Assembly: GCA_001805085.1 (NCBI GenBank)
Contig: MHEA01000169.1
Location: forward strand, 25,818 to 34,695
Source: Nitrospirae bacterium GWC2_57_9
GTDB taxonomy: Bacteria > Nitrospirota > UBA9217
DNA: 8,878 nucleotides
Direction: 5' to 3'
Both the position numbers and the translations under genes were made by a program. Shown here piece after piece: positions 1 to 5,975 of the stretch. The notes below the pieces were generated by a model. It had not been told where the DNA came from. It searched no databases and saw only the letters and a list, made by a program, of their open reading frames with translations. Every line of letters starts with the position of its first letter. Within the stretch, counting starts at the first letter, position 1.

Positions 1-457
1 CCACCTCTTTCAGGGTGAGGACATCGGGATAGAAGGAGAAGACAAAGAGCGAACCGTCAGGCTCGCCGATGTTCCGGAGCGCGAGGCGGGTCTGCATCAG
101 CAGGTCCTCCTTCTCGCGGAACGGCCGGTCCCGGAAGGACTCGGGATAGTCGTACACTTTGGCGATGTAGTGCTCGCGCCGCTCGATCCCGGGAACGTCC
201 TTGATGGTCGGGGCCCAAACGAACTTCTCCTTGAATCCGTGGGCCTTCATGTAATCGTTCAGGGACTGCAGGCCTTTGTTCGAGCAGATGGCGGACAGGG
301 TCGGATAGCTTTTGTAGTCGGCAAAGGGGCCGCCCAGGTCCTTCAGCATCAGGCCGAGACCCGACCCATCGTGGCCTTCCTTCATGGTCTCGAGCGCGTG
401 AATGTTCTCCATGGGGGAAATATACTCGCTCGACGTGATCGCACTCAAACGGCACAT
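1..457 (-). CDS. Class II glutamine amidotransferase subunit of a modular glutamate synthase (partial, N-terminal 152 aa)
   Basis: The visible 152 residues begin Met-Cys-Arg-Leu-Ser-Ala. Met removal would expose Cys2 as the N-terminal nucleophile that defines class II (Ntn) glutamine amidotransferases. A GHDGSGLGL motif follows at about residues 28-36. Family knowledge: such stand-alone domains hydrolyse glutamine and pass ammonia to an FMN-containing glutamate synthase subunit; the same fold is the first subunit of N-methylglutamate synthase. The start is supported by AGGAG seven bases upstream of the ATG. The gene is cut by the left window edge, and stand-alone members of this type are usually a few hundred residues long. 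It lies on the same strand as two FMN-type glutamate synthase proteins, which supports the role. A leftward terminator at 718-739 separates it from the nrpR-like gene, so it probably has its own promoter within about 458-717. Exact substrate (glutamate or N-methylglutamate synthesis) is not decided by the sequence. Confidence 0.82.
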   Translation of the reverse strand, partial: MCRLSAITSSEYISPMENIHALETMKEGHDGSGLGLMLKDLGGPFADYKSYPTLSAICSNKGLQSLNDYMKAHGFKEKFVWAPTIKDVPGIERREHYIAKVYDYPESFRDRPFREKEDLLMQTRLALRNIGEPDGSLFVFSFYPDVLTLKEV

Positions 458-523
458 GGTTAACTCCTGAATGATTGCCAAATTCCGAATCACAAGCCCT
501 CAAAAGAATGCCCAAATCCGAGT

Positions 524-547
524 CCCTTGCTGATACAGCAGGGAAGC
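524..547 (-). other. Small leader hairpin upstream of the amidotransferase gene
   Basis: TGCTG and CAGCA arms around an ATA loop are extended by TCCC/GGGA with a single bulged base, giving a short imperfect stem about 70 bases upstream of the amidotransferase start. It could be a leader structure or chance. No T-run follows on either strand, so it is not an intrinsic terminator. Confidence 0.25.
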
Positions 548-624
548 GTGCCGGCATCTGGATAAATTCGATAATTTTGGCGCTTGGTTATTGGTGCTAA
601 GTATTCCGGTTTTTGCTGTACGGT

Positions 625-633
625 CCTGTCAGG
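625..633. promoter_or_regulatory. Candidate operator, palindrome CCTGTCAGG
   Basis: CCTG-T-CAGG is a perfect 4+4 palindrome about a central T, in the control region of the amidotransferase gene. The core CCTGTCAG recurs at 2161-2168 inside the proposed promoter of the nrpR-like gene and at 7453-7460 in the leader of the mreB-like gene. A one-base variant lies at 2194-2201. The binding protein is unknown; the two DNA-binding regulators in the window (nrpR-like, XRE/cupin) are the obvious candidates. Confidence 0.35.
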
Positions 634-713
634 TGTCTGTTCCGGGCGGTTTCGTGAGAGGAAGATCGTGGAATGCGCTCGTAAACAATGTCTGGGGAAC
701 CCTGTGCAGTGTC

Positions 714-739
714 AAAAAAAGCCCCTCGCAAGGGGCTTT
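714..739 (-). terminator. Intrinsic terminator for leftward transcription
   Basis: A nine-base-pair stem (718-726 with 731-739, core GCCCCT/AGGGGC) has a four-base loop. On the minus strand the stem is followed directly by a run of seven T residues counted from its last three base pairs outward (714-720). The polarity fits only leftward transcripts, so it most likely ends the message of the nrpR-like gene, whose stop lies about 390 bases upstream in that direction. Confidence 0.85.
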
Positions 740-883
740 GTCGGTGTCGGCAATCGATTGCCGAGTGCGTTAACAATACACCCGGTCGAGCTCCGGTGTC
801 AAGCAAAAATTGGTCCGTTCAGGCGGCGGGAGGGAGGAGGAAATACTGTTTTTTTGTGGCTTGGGAGGGCCTGGCGGAGCGAA

Positions 884-926
884 TGCGGAGTGAATGGGAG
901 AGCGGAATGACGAGTGCGGAGTGAAT
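884..926. repeat. 12-bp direct repeat TGCGGAGTGAAT
   Basis: Two exact copies (884-895 and 915-926) are 31 bases apart in a purine-rich stretch that also holds partial copies such as GCGGAGCGAAT and GAGCGGAATGA. No gene is evident here. It may be decayed tandem-repeat sequence; no function can be assigned. Confidence 0.6.
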
Positions 927-966
927 AGCAGTGCGAAGCAAGCCGAAGAACTTTAAGTTTTGGCCC

Positions 967-1071
967 CTCTTCGTGTGTCTTCGTGGCTCAGTGTGAGAAC
1001 AGGGGCCTAAAGCTTTTGCCTCTTCAAGCCTTTCTTGGCGCCCTTTGCGCCTTTGCGAGAGACAAGCTTTT
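967..1071. repeat. Dispersed low-complexity repeats downstream of the nrpR-like gene
   Basis: Two repeat pieces are adjacent. At 967-998, CTTCGTGTGTCTTCGTGGC is a variant of the widely scattered type GCCACGAAGACACACGAAG. At 1031-1071, CCCTTTGCGCCTTTGCGAGA is the reverse complement of the CTCGCAAAGGCGCAAAG type, which also occurs at 2227-2260 and, inverted, at 2369-2406. Arms GGCCCCT (962-968) and AGGGGCC (1001-1007) enclose the first piece. They are intergenic and not protein coding. The statement that such units are scattered in several bacterial phyla is from memory. Confidence 0.6.
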
Positions 1072-1127
1072 ACGATTCTGGTTTTCTCGCAGTGTACGCG
1101 GCGAGAACATCGGGGAACGTGATCAGA

Positions 1128-2129
1128 TCAGCTTACTGACGCAAGAACCCCGGAGAACGGAACCAGGAGGGAATAATCGACCAAGGCGGACATGGCCTTG
1201 CTTTCCGTCGCAATACCGTTCTCCTCGAGGACTGCCACGGGGTTCAAGCCTCCCACGATCACAATGCCGGTCTTGTCGATGCCCACGGGAACTTCCAGGA
1301 GCGGCGTGTTGGGGCTGCCGATCAGCAGGATGCCGCGGATCCCCCGCTCTTCAAGTGTGCGGGCAAGCTTCTTCGCCTTGTCCGCGCAGACCAGCGGAAT
1401 TTCACGGAAGCTGGCGAGGATCTTTCCGGGCCTTCCCGCCACAGCCTCCGACACCGCCGTCATCTTGCTCTTGATGAAGATCTCCAGGGGGTCCAGGGAC
1501 GAACCCTCGTAGCTGATCAGGGAGAGAAAACGCCGGGCCTTGCCGCTCTCGGTCTGCACGATCCCTCCGAAACGTGAGGAGATGGGAATGCCCGCTTTCA
1601 GGAATATACCGTTGATCGTGACGCTGCATACGGTCCCCAGTCCGACCATGCCCTTCGGGACCACGGCATTCCCGATCGCCTCCCCTTCCCGGGCAAGGAT
1701 GACCCGGTCACACATGACATAGGGAGAGCGAAACACGGGCTTCAGCAGCTTGAGCGCGGCTTTCAGCTTTTTAGCCGGGAACCAGGAGATGTTCAGGATG
1801 ATATCGCCCTCCATGGCCGCCAGGTCCAGCGTTGTCAGGTAGGAAAGGGCTTCTATCTTGCTGATCACAAACCCCAACCTGTCGGACACGAGCGAATGTT
1901 TCAGCTCCTCCCGTCCCCGGGCGGTTATCATGCGGCCTTCCTTGCCGAACACCTCGGTATAGCCCCGTTTGTCGAGCATCTTCAGGTAATAGCGCACGGT
2001 CCGCTCCGTCAGTTCTACGCCGTGCTGGGTCAGCTGCCGGGACAGTTCCCGGGAACCGACCACCGTCGGGTGCCGGTCCAGGATGGAGAGGATCGAGTGA
2101 AGGGTCTTGTTCATGGGTTCCGTGCTCAT
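1128..2129 (-). CDS. NrpR-like transcriptional regulator (winged helix plus DUF128/NRD domain)
   Basis: The protein has 333 aa. Residues 8-75 form a winged helix-turn-helix (SRELSRQLTQHGVELTERTV as recognition region). Residues 80-325 form one DUF128 domain with the hallmarks GLGTVCSVTINGIFLKAGIP at 164-183, SRFGGIVQ at 185-192 and IVGGLNPVAVLEENGI near 290-306. Family knowledge: archaeal NrpR represses nitrogen-assimilation genes such as glnA and nif and is released by 2-oxoglutarate. Members exist with one domain, as here, or two tandem ones. The ATG at 2129 is chosen because GGAG lies seven bases upstream and it starts just before the conserved HTH. A GTG 56 codons upstream (2297) would add unconserved residues that run through a promoter and a dispersed repeat. 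It sits between glutamate-synthase-type genes on the same strand, which fits a nitrogen role. A terminator at 714-739 ends its message. Regulatory targets are inferred. Confidence 0.85.
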   Translation of the reverse strand: MSTEPMNKTLHSILSILDRHPTVVGSRELSRQLTQHGVELTERTVRYYLKMLDKRGYTEVFGKEGRMITARGREELKHSLVSDRLGFVISKIEALSYLTTLDLAAMEGDIILNISWFPAKKLKAALKLLKPVFRSPYVMCDRVILAREGEAIGNAVVPKGMVGLGTVCSVTINGIFLKAGIPISSRFGGIVQTESGKARRFLSLISYEGSSLDPLEIFIKSKMTAVSEAVAGRPGKILASFREIPLVCADKAKKLARTLEERGIRGILLIGSPNTPLLEVPVGIDKTGIVIVGGLNPVAVLEENGIATESKAMSALVDYSLLVPFSGVLASVS

Positions 2130-2148
2130 CAATGGGCTCCGTGGATAA

Positions 2149-2178
2149 ATTTTATTCGGGCCTGTCAGACAATCTAAA
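2149..2178 (-). promoter_or_regulatory. Candidate sigma70 promoter of the nrpR-like gene
   Basis: On the minus strand TTTAGA (2173-2178) and TAAAAT (2149-2154, five of six to consensus) are 18 bases apart. This predicts a start near 2142 and a short leader carrying the GGAG site at 2137-2140. The motif CCTGTCAG (2161-2168) lies in the spacer, where a bound protein would block polymerase, suggesting autoregulation. The -35 box is only moderate. Confidence 0.45.
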
Positions 2179-2205
2179 TTTAACCGTTCCGGCCCTGTCT
2201 GAAAG
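2157..2205. promoter_or_regulatory. Pair of similar candidate operator sites
   Basis: CGGGCCTGTCAGACAA (2157-2172) and CGGCCCTGTCTGAAAG (2190-2205) agree at 12 of 16 positions and are offset by 33 bases, about three helical turns. They therefore face the same side of the DNA. The first contains the near-palindrome TGTC-A-GACA and overlaps the proposed promoter spacer. This fits cooperative binding by a dimer or tetramer, but the binder is unknown. Confidence 0.4.
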
Positions 2206-2226
2206 GAACTGCGAACCCGAAAAACA

Positions 2227-2406
2227 AAAGGCTTCTCGCGCAAAGACGCAAAGAAAGACGGTATTCCTGCCGTTCTTGACTCGCCTGAAAGCGACACCTG
2301 CTATCTTTTACTCAAACAAGGTAACGAAGCTGAGAAAAGGCATGGCTTCTTGACGTACCGTGAGACGTAAAGGTTTTCTTTGCGCCTGGTTTGCGCGAAA
2401 TTTTTC
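2227..2406. repeat. Inverted pair of dispersed repeats (CGCAAAG type)
   Basis: The left arm at 2227-2260 contains CTCGCGCAAAGACGCAAAGA. The right arm at 2369-2406 contains its approximate reverse complement CTTTGCGCCTGGTTTGCGCG. About 108 bases lie between them, in which I see no gene. A related unit at 1031-1071 lies on the other side of the nrpR-like gene, so that gene is bracketed by copies. Likely a non-coding dispersed element; mobility is not shown, as no clear target-site duplication is visible. Confidence 0.6.
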
Positions 2407-2440
2407 CCCGTTTGAAAGATGTCGGTTCTTTTTTCTCCTG

Positions 2441-4020
2441 CTACCCCAGCAGGATCCGCTCCGCCTCCTTCATATCCGACTCCATGACATAGGGAATGCC
2501 CGTCACCTCCGCGGCTTCCTTCGTCAGGGAGACCACGTCGCTCCGGTCGATGTACTGGAGCGAAAACTTCCGCGCGCCGGCCATGAGCTGCTGCAAGCCC
2601 AGTTTCAAGCGGTCGGCAAAAGTGTACATGGCCACGGCGCCCCAGGGGATCCGGGCGAAATCCTTCCCGTACTTCGCCTTGAGCGTCTCGGTCGTGATGA
2701 ACACTCGCTCCGGCACGTCTCCGTACTTCTTGATCTCCGTGGGCAGTTTGTCCTCATCGACCCACTTCTTGATGTTCTTGCCCACAAAGGCGGGGATCAT
2801 GAGCGCCCTGCCCATGCAGACAGCCTTGAAGTACGGCGCGCCCAAAGCCAGCGCCTTGAAGATGTGGTCTTCCAGCGAGAAGCCGCCGGCGATCGCCATA
2901 TCAGGCACGTATTTGCCTTTTGCCTTGAGCTGGGATGCGAACTGGTAAGCCAGGGATTGGAGGTATATCGTCGGGATGCCCCACTCGTTCATCATGCGCC
3001 AGGGGCTCATGCCCGTGCCGCCTCCGGCGCCGTCAATGGTCAAAAGATCGACCTCGGCATCGGAACAGAACCGGAGTGCCCGCGCCAGATCGGACACGCG
3101 GTAAGCTCCCGTCTTGAGGGATACGAACTTCGCTCCCGCGCTCCGGTAGCGTCTGACTGCCTTTGCAAACCCCTCCTGCTCGACCATGCCGAGCCGGGAA
3201 TGGCGCTCGAATTCCCTGAACTCCTCCTCCTCGAATGCCTTGCGCACCGTCGGATCCTCAGGATCGGGGACGACGATATAGCCGCGCTTCTTGAGTTCAT
3301 CGGCCCGTTCCATGGTCCTGAGCTTCACCTCGCCGCCGATATTCTTTGCGCCCTGTCCCCACTTGAGCTCGATGCAGTTCACTCCGAGCTTTTCAATGGC
3401 GTATTCAGCCGAGCGAAGGCGTGTATCCTCCACGTTCTGCTGCAGGATGATCTCGCCATACCCGTTGTACCATTCCTTGAAGCACTTGACCCTCCGCTCC
3501 AGTTCGGGCGAGCTGACGACCATACCGTCCCTGATCTCGGCCTGAGGATCCATGCCCACCACGTTCTCGCCGATGACGACCATGATGCCGGAGATGGCCG
3601 CGCCGATCGCCAGCCCTTCCCAGTTGTCCTTGGCTATGTCCGTGGACCCGAGGGCGCCCGTGAAGACCGGAAGCGACAATTTCACCTTATGCCTCTGTCC
3701 CAGTTTCGTTTCCGTGGAAACCGCGGGAAAGATCGCCTTGTCGGAATCGGCATCCATGCCGACCGCACCCACGCAGGTTCCCTGGATGTTCAGATGAGAA
3801 TAGTCGACCGGGTACTGCTTGGTCGCCCCGGCCGTGACCTTGCCGAAGGGCGCCGGATAGGATAGAGCACCTCTCTGCCGCGGTAGGACGACCTCCCGAC
3901 CTCGCACGATCCTGTGCAGCCGTCAAGACATACTGCACAGATCCCCGACTGGGGCGCTATGTCCGGTACTCTGTTCCGTGTTCCCGTTGCCGAACTTGCA
4001 TTCGCCTGTCCTTGTCCCAT
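2441..4020 (-). pseudogene. FMN-binding glutamate synthase-type protein, second tandem copy, frameshifted near the N-terminus
   Basis: From ATG 4020 (AGGGGG upstream) the frame encodes about 54 residues matching the neighbouring paralogue, including Cys28, Cys31, Cys35 and Cys39, then goes out of frame. Homology resumes at once in another minus-strand frame that runs to the TAG at 2441. The break coincides with a tandem GGATA GGATA (plus strand, 3855-3864). Removing one unit restores ...EVLYPAPFGK... and an intact 524-aa protein, close to the paralogue's 530. The remainder is undamaged: ELKWGQGAK, IDGAGGGTGMSPWRMM and AGGFSLEDHIFKALALGAP are present. The intact downstream frame alone (2441-3907, from a GTG) would give 488 aa lacking the Cys cluster. 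The function would be the FMN synthase subunit, as for the paralogue. Alternatives are a recent inactivating mutation, a reversible pentanucleotide switch or a sequence error. A 311-base gap separates it from the nrpR-like gene. Confidence 0.8.
3855..3864. repeat. Tandem pentanucleotide (GGATA)x2 at the frameshift
   Basis: GGATAGGATA on the plus strand (TATCCTATCC in the sense of the gene) is exactly where the reading frame of the glutamate-synthase-type gene breaks. A single GGATA would give Leu-Tyr-Pro-Ala-Pro-Phe-Gly, aligning with Leu-Tyr-Pro-Gly-Pro-Phe-Gly of the paralogue. Confidence 0.9.
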
Positions 4021-4079
4021 AATCGTGCCCCCCTGGGTTATTCAGTTAAAAATCAGGTTCCACTAAAATCTGGAAGAAA

Positions 4080-4178
4080 TTTGCCACAGAGTACACAGAG
4101 GGCACAGAGAAAACTGGAAACTGGTCATATTCACGCTTTCGTTTCCCTCTGTGTCCTCGGTGATCTCTGTGGCTAAAA
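4080..4178. repeat. Long inverted repeat of CACAGAG units between the two paralogues
   Basis: The left arm at 4080-4121 (TTTGCCACAGAGTACACAGA and onward) and right arm at 4141-4178 (ending ATCTCTGTGGCTAAAA) are imperfect reverse complements over about 36 bases, with roughly 20 bases between. Units of about nine bases (ACACAGAGG) repeat within each arm. It starts about 20 bases after the stop of the upstream copy, so it would fold in a read-through transcript. It lacks a T-run and is not a canonical terminator. From memory, GCCACAGAGA-type repeats occur in several bacterial phyla. Confidence 0.75.
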
Positions 4179-4197
4179 TGCTTTCGGCTGTTCCAGG

Positions 4198-5790
4198 CTA
4201 CGAGTTCAGGATCTTCATCGCCTCTTCACGATAGGAATCCATCAGGTACGGAATGCCCGTGACCTTTGCGCATTCGTCGGTCAAGGACATCAGCTCGTTC
4301 CGGGTGATCGAATCGATATTGAAGCAGCGGGCGCCTGCCATGAACTGCTGCAGCCCGACCTTGATCTTGTTGGAATAGCTGTAAATGCCGACCGCTCCCA
4401 GGGGGATATTCTTGATCTCTTTCTCGCCGACCAGCTTTTTCACGTCCTCGTAGTTCACGAAGATCTCTTCGACCGTGGAGCCGTACTCGCTCACCGATTT
4501 CGGGAGATCACTGTCCTTCATCCACTGGGCAATGTTCTTGCCGACCATGCCCGGGATCATCAGGGCGCGGCCCATGCAGATCGCTTTTACAAAGGGCGCT
4601 CCCATGGCCAGTGCCTTGAACACGCCATCCTCGCTGCTGAAGCCGCCGGCAAAAGCGATGTCGGGAACGCGCTCTCCCTTGTCGGCCAGTTTCTTCGCGA
4701 ATTCATAGGCCGCGGCATGGAGATAGAGGGAGGGCATGCCCCATTCCTCCATCATGCGCCAGGGGCTCATGCCCGTGCCGCCCGGAGCGCCGTCAATCGT
4801 CAAGAGGTCGATCTTGGCCTTGGAGCTCCACTTGATCGCCATGGCCAGCTCGCGCAGGCCGTAGGCGCCGGTCTTGAGGGTGATGCGCTTGAAACCGAGC
4901 TTCCGAAGCCTCTCCACCTCTGCGTAGAACTCCTGCTCACCGATGAACCCGAGACGGCTGTGGCGCTCGAACTCCTTGATGGCCGTTTCTTTGAAGGCGG
5001 CCTGCACAACGGAATCGGACGGGTCCGGCGTGACGATATAGCCCCGTTTCTGCAGCTCAAGGGCGCGCTCCAGGCTGTTCACCTTGATCTCTCCGCCGAT
5101 GCACTTAGCGCCCTGGCCCCACTTGAGTTCGATGGTCTCGAGCTTGTGCTTATCAATGATGTACTCCGCGACACCCAAGCGGGTGTCCTCGACGTTCATC
5201 TGGACCAGGATCTCGCCGAATCCCTGGTGATACCGTCTGTAGATCTCGATCCTGCGGTCCATATCAGGAGCCTTGGTGACCATCTTGCTGCCGTTCAGTT
5301 CGAGCTGGGGATCGATGCCGCATACGTTCTCGCCGCAGACGATCGTGACGCCCGATATTGCAGCGCCTACCGCAAAGTGCTCCCAGTTCTTCCGGGCGAT
5401 CTCAGTGGACCCCAGCGCGCCCGTAAAGATCGGAACCTTCATCTTGACCTTTCTGTCCCAGCCGTAGCTCGTCTCGGTGTTCACATTCGGGAACCGGGCA
5501 GTATCCGGATCGCCTTTCTGTCCCGACGGAAGGCCCTTGGCGCCCAGGGCATATCCGTGGATGTTAAGGTGGGAATAATCGACGGGATAGTTCTTGTCGC
5601 CGCCTGCGGTGACATGGCCGAACGGTCCGGGATAGAGCAGTTCCCTTCCGCGATAGGTTGCCTTGAAAACCTCGCAACTCCCCTTGCATCCATCCACGCA
5701 GCGGGTGCAAAGCCCGCTCATGGGCGAAACGTTTCTCGATCGATTGGCAGTTCTTGTCGCTTCATTTGCATTAGGCGTCTGCAGATTCAT
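4198..5790 (-). CDS. FMN-binding glutamate synthase-type protein (modular GltS FMN subunit)
   Basis: The 530-aa protein belongs to the glutamate synthase FMN/central-domain family. Its TIM-barrel portion (about 115-420) has GALGSTEIARKNW (124-136), ELKWGQGAK (221-229), TLKTGAYG (304-311), TIDGAPGGTGMSPWRMMEEW (331-350) and IAFAGGFSSEDGVFKALAMG (378-397). Family knowledge: this domain carries FMN and makes glutamate from 2-oxoglutarate and ammonia supplied by a class II amidotransferase. The N-terminus has Cys28-x2-Cys31-x3-Cys35-x3-Cys39, a likely Fe-S or metal site. The usual three-Cys [3Fe-4S] loop of large GltB proteins is absent; only Cys405 lies in that region. ATG 5790 has GGAG seven bases upstream. 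A frameshifted paralogue follows 177 bases downstream, and the amidotransferase lies further left. An alternative role is N-methylglutamate synthase. The electron donor is not identifiable here. Confidence 0.88.
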   Translation of the reverse strand: MNLQTPNANEATRTANRSRNVSPMSGLCTRCVDGCKGSCEVFKATYRGRELLYPGPFGHVTAGGDKNYPVDYSHLNIHGYALGAKGLPSGQKGDPDTARFPNVNTETSYGWDRKVKMKVPIFTGALGSTEIARKNWEHFAVGAAISGVTIVCGENVCGIDPQLELNGSKMVTKAPDMDRRIEIYRRYHQGFGEILVQMNVEDTRLGVAEYIIDKHKLETIELKWGQGAKCIGGEIKVNSLERALELQKRGYIVTPDPSDSVVQAAFKETAIKEFERHSRLGFIGEQEFYAEVERLRKLGFKRITLKTGAYGLRELAMAIKWSSKAKIDLLTIDGAPGGTGMSPWRMMEEWGMPSLYLHAAAYEFAKKLADKGERVPDIAFAGGFSSEDGVFKALAMGAPFVKAICMGRALMIPGMVGKNIAQWMKDSDLPKSVSEYGSTVEEIFVNYEDVKKLVGEKEIKNIPLGAVGIYSYSNKIKVGLQQFMAGARCFNIDSITRNELMSLTDECAKVTGIPYLMDSYREEAMKILNS

Positions 5791-5857
5791 CTTTATCTCC
5801 TTTTTTAATGGTTTGGCTGCATTCAGCAGCGCAGAGGTTAATGGATACTTATTAGCA

Positions 5858-5886
5858 ATGCTTAACTTTTACTATTCAAATTAAGT
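5858..5886 (-). promoter_or_regulatory. Weak candidate sigma70 promoter of the intact FMN-subunit gene
   Basis: In an AT-rich stretch on the minus strand, a TTGAAT box is followed about 17-19 bases later by GCTAAT/TAATAA, itself preceded by TG (possible extended -10). Both boxes are only partial matches, so this is tentative. An alternative sigma54-like element lies just upstream (5903-5918). Confidence 0.3.
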
Positions 5887-5898
5887 GACACTGTACTG

Positions 5899-5920
5899 AA
5901 AAGGCAAAAAAAATGCCCTT
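5899..5920 (-). terminator. Possible weak terminator, overlapping a sigma54-like sequence
   Basis: On the minus strand AAGGGCA pairs with TGCCTTT (one G-T wobble) around a T7 loop, and the second arm ends in TTTT. This lies about 55 bases past the stop of the KaiC/XRE/cupin gene and could end its message. The stem is short, and the same bases read GGGCATTTTTTTTGCC, with GG and GC ten bases apart as in sigma54 promoters. The two readings cannot be separated by eye. Confidence 0.35.
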
Positions 5921-5975
5921 CCTGGCAATAACGAAATTTCCCATACGAAGCACTACGTTTAATACGCTGTTCCAA

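Noticed and set aside
537..556. Sigma54-like CGGCACG...CCTGC before the amidotransferase gene
   Set aside because: GG and GC are 11, not 10, bases apart and the -12 element lacks TTGC. Spacing is strict for sigma54, so I do not call it.
584..910. Possible plus-strand gene of 108 aa between the amidotransferase and nrpR-like genes
   Set aside because: It runs straight through an intrinsic terminator hairpin and repeat sequence, has no good ribosome site, and shows no recognisable family.
2130..2297. N-terminal extension of the nrpR-like protein to a GTG at 2297
   Set aside because: It would translate a promoter-like region and a dispersed repeat. ATG 2129 has a proper GGAG and fits the domain start.
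2360..3865. Long plus-strand open frame opposite the second FMN-subunit gene
   Set aside because: It is the antisense shadow of a gene with strong protein-family homology. Its translation is Arg/His/Leu-rich without any recognisable domain, and it has no ribosome site.
4080..4178. CRISPR array or insertion sequence
   Set aside because: The repeated units are short and imperfect and form one inverted pair, with no spacers, transposase or obvious target duplication.
4717..5808. Long plus-strand open frame opposite the intact FMN-subunit gene
   Set aside because: Same reason: low-complexity antisense product, while the minus strand encodes a full conserved enzyme.
458..5975. Archaeal NrpR operator GGAA-N6-TTCC
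   Set aside because: I looked for it in the intergenic gaps and found no match; a bacterial homologue may use a different site.
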